A stretch of 64,000 bases of DNA from Spirodela intermedia. Lineage: Eukaryota; Streptophyta; Magnoliopsida; Alismatales; Araceae. Location: the NCBI GenBank assembly GCA_902729315.2, contig LR746267.1:4465386-4529385 (forward strand), read 5' to 3'. Shown here one piece after another: positions 35,841 to 49,700 of this stretch. The notes below the pieces were generated by a model. The model saw only the letters and a program-made list of their open reading frames with translations. It ran no database searches and was not told where the DNA came from. A program made the position numbers and the translations under genes. Every line of letters starts with the position of its first letter. Position 1 is the first letter of the stretch.

Positions 35841-37700
35841 AGCCGGAAGGCATTCCGTCCCTCTGTCAACGCTCAAACGTGGGCTCTCCCTCTATCGTTT
35901 GACCAGTCAAAATGTTGCCGCCCATGATAAAACCATGCTCGAAACGGGATCTTTGTTCTATTAAATACGGTTTTTTTTTAATGAATAAAGTCGGATGGAG
36001 CTTTTACGACCGTTCGATCTGTCCAATCATGTGGTACACGCAACGGACGGCCATCGGACGGGTATAAGAGTCTCTTTCCGAGAGCCACCGGATAAGCGAG
36101 TCCAACTGACAGCCGACACGTGGCCAACCGAACCCTCGCGCTCTGAAGCCCAATGACGCGACAATATTCTGACGGTCCCTTTTCGGATGGATCCAGTGGA
36201 CCCCGAGATCATCATGATTATAGCACCCTACGGACGGCTGAGATCTCGGGGAGGGAGCGGGTCCCACGCGATCGCGCCCGAGGGACGCGGGGGAGGGGTC
36301 AATGGCTCCCCCATAGGGAGACAAAACCGGACAGAGAGTGGGAGGAGAGAGAGTGAGAGAGGCCAAACGGCCGGGTTTCTCTCTCCTCCCGCAGAGGAGA
36401 GAAAAGAGGAGCGACCAACTGAGGGGGATCGTTCGGAATGTGGGCAGAAAAATTGGCAGCGATGCTGCATTTCTCTCTCTTCTCCTTCCGCGTCTCTCCC
36501 GCCGGCCAGCCGGCAATACAGATGCAGAAGGGGAGCTATTAGATCCTGGTGGCCGCCAGATCCAGACGTCGAGGTGCCACTCGTCCTTCTGTCCGTCGTC
36601 CGTGCTGGTTCCTCCCCGTCTATCTCGTTGTGGTCGTCGCAATTGCATGATTTTTAGATTGATTATACGTCTTCTCCTTGAAAATGGCAATGTTGTAAGT
36701 ATGCGCAATCATCTGATGGTGTGGAGCCCTGGAGTATATCATGCAAGCATGCTTTTTCTTTTGGCTTTTTCCGCTCTGCTTCCGTGACGTGTTTCTTTGG
36801 TCAGTCTTTGGATTTTCAACGACGGTCGGGTATTTTCCTTAGTCGTTCATGTCTTACTTGCCATGGCGTTCGTCGAGATTGAATTTCGATATGCGGTTCT
36901 AGATGATTCGTTAATTTCCAACAATGACACCGTGGGAATTGCCTCGTGTTAGTTTCTATTTTGTGTGTGAAGAAAGGAAGATAACTAATTGATGATGCCG
37001 TTTAATTATAATTCCTCAACAGATTCCTTGGAGCATCTGGAGGATTTTGTGCAAAGTGGATCTGGTCTCGGCCCTCCAGTGAAAGTACAAGGTTTTCACA
37101 TTGTTAACTACCCCATACTTTTCTCCTGCGGCTTCTGTGACGATCCTTGACCGAATTGAGCAATCTATTGCCAGGATCAAGCATAAACCTGGATGGCTAA
37201 GGCCAGTTAGACAGTAATAAAACAGCATTTTCAAAGAGTATGATTATGTTTATAGGGCTCTCTACCTGTGCGGCTTACATGGTGGGTTGTAACTTTGGAA
37301 GGATATAGGGGCTCATGACTGCGCCAAGCAAAAACACGACCTATTTCTTATGTTGAAATGGTTCCATCCTCAGGTCTGAAAGTTACATATAATGTAATGT
37401 TTCTAGGTATCAGAGTTTGACTGGATTCTTGGTGATAGCAAACGCAAATATTTCTTGGGTAATGTCTTTCAGTTGTTTATTTCACAAGGAAGAACGCTAT
37501 ACATCATCACTTTCGTAAATACCAGTCAAGCAAGCCTTTCACTGTTGGGGTCAGGCATATATAGCTGCTATCCATTGTTGTACGACACCCAAAAGCTCGT
37601 ATCCTGTGTCCACACACACGGAAGCACATCTTTCTGTTGCAAAAGTACCATATTGCTTTCACTCTGGAAAGAGGCCATCTTTGTAAAGTTCAACTTGTAG
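35841..37700 (+). other. Intergenic region and probable 5' UTR of the PH-RhoGAP gene
   Basis: No domain-bearing frame. A GT-AAGT donor-like site at ~36695, after a CT-rich stretch, and a CAG acceptor at ~37020 could define leader exons. The sequence at 37689-37700 (CAACTTGTAG) is also acceptor-like, directly before the ATG at 37701. If that acceptor is used, the in-frame TAG would be intronic and an upstream coding exon is possible. The 36187-36657 frame is Ser/Arg/Pro-rich and not supported. Confidence 0.4.
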
Positions 37701-40700
37701 ATGGAAACACAGCAACACATGAATGAAGGTGTTATGCAATGTAAATTTTGTCGAGGAGAGGGTGATGCAAATATCTGGGGTGCAAGGAATTCTGACAATC
37801 ATGACAAACACGTGCAAAAGTGCCATAATTGCCAGGTGGACATTTTACCTTCTTGATGAAGTGTCACTTCTTATTGGGCATTACGTGTGATCTCAGCGTC
37901 AGTGTCCTTGTTTACATAATGATGATGGCTGCCTGTTTTATTCCAATTTAACTTTGACATATAAATGTTATATTATTTTTTATGCTTTAATCTTTCTCAT
38001 AATTTATTAGGTACTCAAAGGTGGGCATCTTTTCATATCATCTAAAGGTGAGACATATCTACATTCTTTGCTTCAGATTTGATTTACATGTTAGTAAATT
38101 TTTAGAAGATTCTTTGGTGGTAATGCGTTTTTTAGATTAAATAATATTTCATACCCATGGTTATGAGATTATTTCTTATCATCATTTATTCACTGGTCCA
38201 ATCTTTTCAAATATTTTTTATTTTTTTATGAAAATCCATTGTGGAACCACAGAGACCATTGTTCGTTTCAGAAAACGTAATCAGACCATTGATTGAAAGT
38301 TTGAGACAACATGACTGAGGCAGTTTTCTTTCTACAGAATTAGAGGTCACAAATCTGAGGGATAATATTATTCCAATCGGTGTTTATACCAAGATCCTCT
38401 TCAGGTCCCTTTGACCCATTTTGATTGACACTTTCTTCTGCATGCCACCCAAACCGGGCATATGCCACCTGTGATGACTGGATATAATTGTCAGCCTAAA
38501 CCTCGTTGTATTTCCAATGGGTCTTACCAGCTCTGATTGACTTAGCCCAGCTTCATCCTTGACATAAATCGTTGCCTAGTAGTCTTCCACGTGTGCTGGA
38601 CTTTACTGATTTCTTGTTACACGGTTAATTAGGAGAAATATGCCACCTGATCGAACGTAAGGGGTTGGACAATAGTTATGGCTCATACTCTAGCCATTTC
38701 CTGGTGCTGATCCTTGGCGAAAATCTGGCTCTCCCGCTTATTAGATACTATCCAATTTCTCAGGCTCCTGAAAAGTTTTAAAATGGGCAAGCTAGAAAGA
38801 CAATCAATACCCCTATTAGCTGTATGATTGAGTATGTGGGAACATACGAGATTCCATTTGTGTCAATTCGGACCATTTTCTTTGATGCGGACATAATGAT
38901 TTCTGAGATCAGATATTGGTTGGGTTTCTATGCTCCAACACCTTGCAATGGTAGGCCCTATTGGCTAATTTTTCCAAATTTTGGTTTTTCAATCATTGAA
39001 CGAGTTATATATTATTGTTTTTTCCGTTATTTAGGTCGCAAAAATGCTTTCTGTGTGGCTTATATAAACTCCTTTTCGTATCTATGAGGGTTCAGGACTG
39101 CCCTCTAAAGAATGTGTGATCTGTTGATTTACATTTTTCTCCCAGTCTTTCAGTTGCAATACAGGATTGTATCAGGCTGCATTTGTTTTGATTTCCGTGT
39201 TATACTATTTTTGTACATCAGCAGCTTTATTCTTACCTGAACAGTGATTGATGTTCTGTACCCGATTTGTATTGTAGTCGTAGCTTTAAAGTCCAAATTT
39301 TCATAATTCAGGTATTTAATTTATTGAAGTATCGATACAAAACAGATTTTGTCTGGATAAATTTCTGACCCCAGGGCTGCCTTCCGATGGCTGCTTCCTG
39401 CACAGAAGTCTCAACATTAAATGTGTCTTATTGAATTTTATGTTTATGCAGGCATAGGATGGACGTCCTGGAAGAAAAGGTGGTTTATTCTCACACGTAC
39501 ATCTCTGGTTTTCTTTAGAAGTGACCCAGTAAGTATGTGTTTATTTTCACAGTTTATCAGCACTGCTTGTTGATGTTTGCTAGGATGCAGAACTAGAATC
39601 AACTTAGCATTTGAATTGACAAATAAGGTCTATTTTCATGTAACAATAAATAAAAAGGGATAACTCTATATCAAGTAAAAGAGTAATATCCAGCTGTAGA
39701 TAGAATTGTGATTTTTTTTCAGATATTAATTGGAGCACCTTTTTTTTCTTCTTTTTACTTGCCTGCCTTGGCCTTCGTTGACAAGACATAATTTGCTTTC
39801 AGAATGCTCCATCTCAAAAAGGAGGTGAAGTGAACCTCACGCTTGGTGGTATTGACCTCAATAATTCAGGAAGGTGGTTACTGTATTTTTATTGGTCTCA
39901 TTGATGTTCATCCTTAAGTGCCAATAACCCCTTCAATGGATCACAGTCATCTGTTTTGCATTGATTAATTGAAAACGTCCCTCATGGTGATGATAATTTT
40001 ACAGCGTGGTTGTCAGAGCAGACAAGAAACTTTTGACAGTACTCTTTCCTGATGGCCGTGATGGGAGGGCTTTTACTCTTAAGGTTTTCATCCTTGTATC
40101 CGTTTCCTTGTTCTGTCTTAAGTTAATGATTTCTGTTAATCTAATTTTGTGGTCCAAGGCTGAAACTCTGGAAGATATGAATGAATGGAAAACTGCTCTG
40201 GAAAATGCTTTGGCCGAAGCCCCAAGCGCAGCTCTTGTGATGGGGCAAACTGGAATCTTCCGGAATGATGCAATGGAGTCAATTGAAACTTCTTTTGAGC
40301 AGTGTAACATTCTGTGCTCATCTTTCTCATGTTTCACTAACGAGACGTATTTTTTCCCCATACATGCAACCCTGAATTTATGTTTCACTCTAGGTATGAT
40401 ATTCATGATTTTTCAGGGAGGGACAAAAGGTCAGCGAAGTCTATGATTGTTGGGCGACCAATTTTACTCGCTTTAGAAGATATTGATGGGAGCCCGTCTT
40501 TTTTGGAAAAGGCCCTGAGATTTATTGAGCAATATGGTAAAACCTTTATTTCCGAATATGTATTGTTTTCTGGTACTCATGATTGCATTGGATGCAATAT
40601 AAATGAAGCTGGAACTCATGCCAATACTACACCGCGAGAGAGAGAGAGAGAGAGAGATGTTCTCTGTAGAAAGTGATTGGTACCACATATCCACATAACA

Positions 40701-43700
40701 TTGGTAACGAAAAAAATATTTTAAGATGTGATTAGCATGCTACCCAAAGTACATTATCTGGGTACCTCAAAACACCACTAACCTTCCACAAGAACATGGG
40801 ACAATTTCCAAACCCACCTTGACACACATATGGTTTAGTCCACAAGCAAAATAATGAATCTTCTCGATTTATTGTCTAATTTATAAACCCATTTTACTAG
40901 AGTTTCGGATTCTCTGACATTAGGGATGAGTATTTTAAGCATAAAGAAATGATTTAATATAGGTACTCTTCTAGTTGCAGAGAACATTAGAAGAGTTGTA
41001 GCTTTTATAGAGGACATCAAAAGCATGCTTGTACATCCCGTTTTGATTGTTATAATCTTAAGTAACCATGGCACTACCTGCTAGTAAAAAGATGAACCCT
41101 GAGAGAAATAATACTTCATTCTTGAAATCCCATATGGATCTCACGTCATAATTTCTGTCGTACAAGTTACTGATTTGCAGAATTATTAGACGTGGTTGCA
41201 ATGCTTGTCATTGGTGTCATGGAAATTTATCTAAGTTCGATTGCTCTGGAAAATGTTCAATTTCTGACCTCCAGTTCCTATCTCTTGCTGTATTGAGAAG
41301 CGAAATTTCTTCCTTATAAATTAATGTACGTGTATTAAATAAAAGATATTTCCACCAACATAGGAATTTCCTTTGGAATTCTCTCTGAATATTAATTTTT
41401 AAATATTCTTCTTTTTGATTTGTTTATTCAGTACAGTGCCAACGTAAAAGTGATATAGACTATTTAATAGTCAGGTTTTATTTGATACACTGCTGTTAAT
41501 CGGACAGGAATCAAAGTAGAAGGTATCTTGCGGCAGTCTGCTGATGTGGAAGAGGTTGAGTACCGTGTTCAGGAATATGAGAAGGGTAGGTTTGTTTGTT
41601 TTTTTTTGTTCTGTTTTTCAGGAACCTGATGCTGGAAAAGTGTTTTTTATAGTTTTTTTAGATAATTGTCAGAAAACGGCCAGGAAATCATAAATTATTT
41701 CCTTTAATGTTTTTGGAACCTGCTACAACTTCATAACCTCATTTGAATGTCTTCACCTTTTAGGAAAAAAAGAATTCTATCCTAACGAGGATGCACATGT
41801 CATTGGTGATTGTATAAAGGTAGCTCTTTCAACTTTTTTAGGTTCATGTGACAATTATTCTCTCGACAGTTTCAAGAAAATGTTGAAGCTTCCCATTTGA
41901 CTTTTCTTTCCAGCATGTGCTCCGGGAGTTGCCATCATCCCCAGTTCCTGTATCATGTTGCACGGCACTTTTGGAGGCATTTAGTAAGTTCATTCTCTGG
42001 TATCCTGTCACCTTTTCTTTGAAAGGAATGTTGGAAGAATACCTTTAGTTGTCGTTTAGTACATCAGAAAAGAATCTATTATGGACAAGTTTCTGCCTTT
42101 TGTGGTTGTCTGTGGGTCGTAGGAAAAAAAAATCAAACAAGTGATTAATTCATGCCAATGATACTAATCGAATTTCTTGCTTTTGGTCACATCCGTATGA
42201 TTAAGAGTAAATTTTAATTCTTATCTCATTTTCTTTTTACTTAGGATCTGATCGGAGAAGCAGGATCGGTGCAATGCGTGCTGTTGTATCTGAAATATTG
42301 CCTGAGCCAAATCGTTGCTTGTTGCAAAGGTGAAATATTTACTTAGTTGATCCTAGACTCTGCATTAGCTGCCCAATGGTAAATGAGGGATTGTTTTCTA
42401 ATGAATAGAGTTGATGGATTGATTTTTCAAACATACAACCTCGCTTTGTTGAAATGCATCATATTTCCTTGCACATCAGCTGACTTTTGCGTTTGTCTTG
42501 CTCGTGTGGACCATTCCATGTTTCTATTTTCTTTATCATTGTAATGCTTGCCTGTAAATATTTAAATATTGACTGAAAGATCGTGCCCTTGATTCAATAA
42601 AATGAAGAATTAATTAAAGGATGGGATAGTGAATAGTAACCAACATCTTTTTCGGCCACAGAATCTTGGCAGCTTGTATGGTAAGAATGATGTTGCCATC
42701 GTACGCTAAGAACTAAACTCAAGTGGGAAAAAAAACCTGGATTCACCAAGAAACCATTGAATTCACCTAATTCCAAATGTGTTGCTACCTCTCTAATGTA
42801 TATTTCCTTAATTGTTTAGCTTAATAAGATCTATTTTAGATGATGAAGTTCCTTCAAACTTTCGGGACAGTAACTGCAATAAAAGTTATTTTATCAGAGG
42901 TTGATGTAGAGTTGACAGAAGTTGTGTCCCTCGATATGTGTGGAGGACAGAATGATGGTAGCTTGCCAGTTTTCAACCTGTCACGATACCTCGATATGTG
43001 TGGAGGACAAAAGTGTTGACAAAGGAGTGCTCTGGATCTGAGGTTTTAATTTTTTCCAATTGTAAGAATTTTAATGCATATATCCAAAATTAGCAGCGCC
43101 CTTGCGTGATCTCAAGAATGTAGGTCTTACTCTTTTCTACCTATTGGATTTCCTTATTGGACCATACGAATTTGACCCTGGTTATGTTAACCTTCCAGAA
43201 CGTGGCAACAGCCTTAGAATCCACCTTGAGAGACCTAAAACTCTACTGGAGACAACACAGAACATGATGATGCATACAATCTCGACAGATAGTGGCCACA
43301 GATAACCTAAAGAGTCAACAGACTGTGAAGTCGTCATTTCACTTTCATAGATGTATTGGCACTTGGATAGCCCTTCTGCTCATGAAAGATTGAAATTCTC
43401 ACGGATTTGAACATCAAACAGTTATATTTGAATTAGCGATTTTAAACAGGATGCCTACCAATTTGAAAGGGTTGTATTTGAAGACGTTTCAGTTGGTGAT
43501 TACACTTTATCATGCATCATGAATATATTGTACAAATTCAAATTTCATATCTTCATTCAACAATTCCACCCAAAGTCAAATTGGTTTCACTAATCCTTCC
43601 AGAACCTTAATAATAGAGGTAGCCATATCACTTGATATGTGATGTGGTGGCATTTTTTATGTGCATAAACCACCCCAAATGTTTTTCATTGACTTTATAC

Positions 43701-46700
43701 TTTATTATTTATATGCCTTAATTGTCTGTATTATTTATTAGACGTGGGAAGCTGACCATAGACCGTGTGGGTATTATGAAAAATACCTCTACAGTGTCAT
43801 TCCTCTGGGTAGTCGAAGAGATATGAACATGTTGGCAAGGACAGGGCCACCAAAAGTTGAGCGGAGTTCAATGACTTATACGAAACATCTTATGGATTAT
43901 AAAACGACATGAACAATGAGATGATTAGGTGAGAAAGTCATTCGACAGAGAGTGATCACTTTTATCTGTCATAGCATGAGAGAGTAAGTTAAGAACTTGT
44001 TTATTGTTTTTATAGTGTTTTTCTCCTCTCTTAACTTTTCATTTTTCTAAATCTTGGTGCTATTCTAAAAACACTTTACACCTACCAGCATTGTAATACA
44101 AATTTTCCATAATTAACTCTTCCCTCTTCTTTGACATCTATCTAAACATTCTCTTTCACAAGTCTTTTCTTATGAAGTTTCTTAAATTCTGAGTAAAATT
44201 GTAATCTAATAACCTAGACTGTTTACCTGAAACTTTTATTTGTTTCCCCAGGATTCTTAAGATGATGCGACTGGTTGCTTCTCATAAATCTGAGAATAGA
44301 ATGACTGTTTCAGCCGTTGCAGCGTGCATGGCTCCCTTGCTTCTTCGTCCACTCCTTGCTGGTGACTGTGAGCTCGAGGATGGTTTTGACTTAGGTGGCG
44401 ATGGCTCTATTCAGCTTTTACAGGCTGCTGCGGCTGCTAACCATGCACAAGCTATTGTCATAATCTTACTTGAGGAGTATGAAAAGATATTTAATGTAAG
44501 TATACTACTTTGTGCTATAGACTTCAGAAATTCATGCCTGATTTGGCACTTTTCGTTGATATTTTCATTTCTAGGAGAACTTAAGTCAAAGATTTAAACC
44601 AAGTTGGCCTCTACATCAAGAGAATTTTATTTGTTCTGTATGTGCCTCTAAATTTAATCTGAATTTTTTTCCAATGGCTAGTTAGCAATATCTTATACTT
44701 GCAGTCATGAATCTTGGTCGTGATTATAATTTGGATTCATGATGAATAGAGATCACTGACGTAGTTATTTAGTTTGGATAATCATGTACTATGATTTATA
44801 CTTTGTGCAGGAAGATGCATTTCCTTCTGAGCTTTGTTCTGGTTCAGAAGACTGTGATAGTGAAGACGAGGATGATGATGGAGATGAGTCAACAGATGAT
44901 GAAATCCTGGAAGATGAAGGATACCACGATGCCCAGAATGATCTTGACCAATTAACCGAGGAAGATCCAGAAAATACATCCAGTGGATCTCTAGATGAAA
45001 GTGGTAGTGATTTGTGTGGTGATCTGTATGACATTAAGGTCATGTTTGTCCTTCCTTTTTGACATTTATTGTTATTATGTTATAAGATAGCAATAAGCAG
45101 GTATCATATTTGGCTACTGGATTAACTCATCTAATAGAAAACAGTCAAAAAATGTGACGACTATGTGACGACTATGTTATTATGTTATAAGATAGCAATA
45201 AGCCTTTTATTTTTCTCTGATATTTTATTGCTCTGAGCAACTCGATTTTTCATTTTTATTTTTATTATGTTATTATGTTATTATGTTATAAGACAGCCGT
45301 TTCATTTTCCATGCCATCACATTTTTCCATGATTTTACTTCTCTGGTTGTTTTGTCTTTCGCTCCAAGGGATAAGAGTGCCCTAACCAGTTTTTCATATC
45401 TAGAATGTAGTTTAAATTATAGGTAGCCTGTTATCTCATCTTTTCCATTCATTTTCTCCTTGCTGGTTAAATTCAAAATATGAATTGAAGTATCCATGAT
45501 TCACTGAATAGAACCATCTCTTTTTATTTGCAATGTTCTCAGTTAAATTTCCTGTTCCAGGATATCATCATTGATCACAGTTTTGCTTTCATACGTTACC
45601 TTTTTTCATCATTTTGTGTTCTGCACATGCACAAAATCGTGCCTATTTTTTTCATCATCTTTTCTAACACTGTTCATGTATCATTTGTTTCAGGCTGCTG
45701 AGGATCATGACTCGCGCGTTGCATCTCCCAAGTTCAACAATGATGTTGAAACCACCCAGAAATACGCAGAGATAGCCTTATCAACGGTTGTACAACGTAA
45801 TATAAAGGAAGAGCAATCGTGCCCATCTCATTATCCATTATCTTGTCATGATAGCTTACAAAACTCTAGCAGTTCTCGGTGTGAAGATAGTGCTCTCTCA
45901 GCTCCTAACATCACGGATTCTCAAGAATATTTGGAGTGTATTCGTGCTTCACCAAGTTCACTGCAGACGTCAGTCAGCAATATAACTCCTTCGTGTGTTA
46001 CTAAATTCACAGAAAAGTTAAACGCACCAGTATCAAAAATCAAACCCCCAACTGTATGGGGACGTACCTCGGTGAGTACTTTGCTTTGTGCTCGATCTAG
46101 TTTTGCGCATCTTTTCTCATTTATTTTATTTCAGGCTAGAAAGAACCTCTCTTTGGAGTCAATTGACTATTCCGTTGAAGATGAGTAAGTCTCTCCTATC
46201 CCCTTGATCATATGCATCTCAAATGTATGTGAATTCCATTGAAGATGAATTCTGAAATCAAATGTACGAGTATCTTTTCTTCATCTTTAAAATTGAAAAC
46301 AATGGGCAGGATTCTTTTGGGGGGCGTCATGATAAGGAATGGTAGGGACGAGGAAAAAGGAATGGAAGTGAAGAAGATAGGGAGAGAGAAAATTGAAGAA
46401 AAACTACCCAGAATAATAGAGGAAGTTTTGGGCTTTGCATCCTTCCCCTTTCCCGATATTATATCTCTCCCTCCTTTCCCTCTCTCCCAATACTATGTAC
46501 ACACTCGTGCTCGTTCATTGTATGTCAAAAGGGCAACCCAAAGCCTGATATCATCACCATTTATATGAAAGATGGCCATTTAAAATATGTTATTATGTCA
46601 TTGGTATCTATGTGTAACTGGTAGCACCAGTGGATTTCAGAAAATCTAAATTCTAATTTTCTTGGTACATGTGCATCACTCTTTCCCAGCAGAAAGACTG

Positions 46701-49700
46701 CTACAGCCTTGTTTCGGTTTTAGTTTCTGAATTGTCATAGACTCGTCTGATTCCATTGTGGATATTAACGTCTTAACACATTACTTGTGCATTATGGCCG
46801 GTGTTGTCAGTACTTGTGCATTATCAGTAATAAACGTTACATTTCCCAAGGACTAGGGTTAAAATAGAACAAATATACCAACTGCTGTTGACTACGGATT
46901 GATAACTGCTTTATGATGAACATTTTAAATATACGAAAATTCTTTATTGTTACCTACCAATTCATTATCCATTCCATTTTTTGGTCTGTGTAGCAATGTA
47001 ATTCAGAGGCTTGAGACCGCAAAAAGTGACTTGCAAGTTAAAGTTACTAAGGAGGTATTGCCTAATGTTTTAAACTGTTTTTGGTTATTATGATTAGACC
47101 AAAGAGACAATTCATTTCTATGAGGCTCTGTCATTCTTATGTAGGTCCAAGGAAATGCGATGCTGCAAGCAAGCTTAGAAAAAAGAAAGGAAACACTGCA
47201 TGAGCGTCGCTTGGCCCTTGAGGAAGATGTATGTGCCAATCTTAGATAGCATGCAGTTGCAATTTGCATTCTCAATGGAATTTAGAAAGAAAAAAAACTG
47301 TGAAGATAATCGATTTCATAATCCTGGATTGAAGAACACGCACTTTGAAAGAAACTTCAAGTTCTTTTTTTTTTAATGCATACAATTTTGTGCTGCTTAA
47401 CTAACGTCCAATGATGTGGACTATTCCGCTGATAAAAATTGGTTTTTCTTTCCAACGCAATAAAAAAGCAATATTTCAAGCATAAATGTTCAATGTTTCT
47501 TTCCAACGTCAAAAGCAATATTTCTTAATCTCTTGATCTTAGCTTTCAAGCTGTTGCTTAAATGATGACCAAGTGAAGGGGTTGCCTAAGGTAGCAAGCT
47601 CAAGAGCTTCTCATCTTGGTTGTCTTGGTTATCATGATATCCTTGTCTTTTGCATTGAACAATTTATGAGGAATCTTGTTTAACGAATCTAAAACTTTTC
47701 CTACTATGGCAATGTTCTCGATGACAAAAAGCTGTGCGAAATATAAAACACATTCATACACTGAAGTTAGACTTGTTTTCACGCCTGTAGTCTCTCTTAG
47801 TAAAGTAACATGTGTCCATCTTGCTTACCTTAATCACTCTGCCATGGCCCTGTCCTGGTCATTTCGCTTCTTCCAGTCAATTTTCTCAAAAAAGGCTAAC
47901 AAATCCTGAGCAACTGATTTTATGGAAGCAACATTGCTTTAATAATCTAACATTCATGACTCTCCAGCGGCCTCTTCAGTAGTGATAGAAATGTGATGTT
48001 ACGAATCTTTGGGAAATTTTGACCTGCTGGTGATTATCTTGTAATGTATGGTCCTCCGGGATCTCTATGGAGCATCTGTGCAGCTCATGATGATCTTGTT
48101 TCTGAAATAGGTAAAAAGATTGCAAGAGCAACTGAGGAAAGAGAAGGAGTTGAGGACATCCTTAGAGGCTGGTCTCATGAACATGAGACCTGGGCACGTA
48201 TCTCTCACATCTGTCATGGACCCCAAGGTGAATCAGGATAAGTTGAAATAGTTGTTATTATTCGAAGGTTTTTATGTTTTTGACCCAGATTCATATACTA
48301 TTCTGGTCCAAAAAGGTGAGAGGGGATCTCGAGGAAATTGCTCTTGCTGAAGCAGATGCGATTAATCTGAAACATAAAGTTGCCGAGCTTCGTGGGCAGC
48401 TCAATCAACAGTGTCAGCTGAACTCTGGCAATCTCTGTCTAGCATGTGGTCAACAACTGTATGTGAATCATTTACCAGTGCAGTTATTTTCTCATTTACC
48501 CTCTCCACGCTCCTGTGAATGAGGTGCCGTCAGCATTGCACACTTTCCCTGTTCTAACCTTGAAATCAAAGAAGAAAGAGTTCCCTCAGAATCACAGAGA
48601 TGAAGATAACGAAGATCTGCTTTCCTTGTTAGGCTTTAAATCCCATGCAATGCTTGAAAGTATTCAAAGTTTCGTAGATAAATTTTCTCGTAACAGGTGC
48701 ATGGGATCGTATGCGGATTCTTCTAGGGTTTCTTGAATGGCATTGCGGCCTTTCATATGTGATTTGATGAAATTCTTTGGCCGTAGGAAGGACCAATCGA
48801 AGTGCGTTCAGAATTCAACCAGCACCCATCATCGTAGAAATCCTTCTGGTAAAGAGGTACGCTTATCTGGACTTGAGCATTGTTTTTCCTCTTGTTTTCC
48901 AAAACATGCCACTGATTTATTCATACCGGAAGAAGTGGCTCCATGTCTTTCCATAAATGGATATAAACACTTCAGCTTAGAAGTTACTCCCAAGCAGGTT
49001 ATACTACATCTGATCAGATGATTCCCATCAAACAGGGAGTTGTTTGTGGTTCATAATAGAGACTGGCTTGGCTCCAATAGACAGGATCTAAAAATTAAAA
49101 AAAAAAGTCAACCCATTGTACCATACCCAAATGGAGTCTATATCATACAACTCCAAGAAATTATCCCACGAGTCTGAGGTATCATTTGCATCTTTCTTAG
49201 TTTTTTTGAGGTCCGGCAGGAGACTTGGGATTAATTTTTTTATTTATTTTGTCTTTAGAAAATATTTTCTTTAACTATTCCATCTTGATTTTATTTATTT
49301 ATTATGTTTTTAGACTGTTCCAATGCACCTCCTCATTCGGAAATAAACATTTAGGTGACGCTTTTTCTGCGTCCATCTACATAATCAAAGCGTATGTTCC
49401 ATTCTGGGACCAGTCTAATGGACCATGAGCATCTAATCTCATACTGAAACTCACTCCACTGAACTTGATCTTCCATTGATAGCAGACTACCAGATTTGGA
49501 TCGGATTATGAACATCTGGGCGACCCACCTGAAGAATCATCAGTGTCGATGAAAGGGACGCCCTCCGAGAACAATGATTCCTCCGTCAAGGAGACATCGT
49601 CCAGTGGTGCCCGTGCCAATTCAAAGAGGCCCATCAGGGGAGAGGTGGGGCACAAGCCTTTACCCATCATGCTCGTCTTCCTAATTTTTTGTGTACACGA

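Noticed and set aside
36187-36657. 156-aa frame upstream of the PH-RhoGAP gene
   Set aside because: Low-complexity Ser/Arg/Pro translation across leader-like DNA; no similarity to REN1/PHGAP N-termini.
38824-39087. 87-aa frame in intron 2 of the PH-RhoGAP gene
   Set aside because: Hydrophobic and aromatic-rich chance frame inside an intron, with no domain and no splice fit to neighbouring exons.
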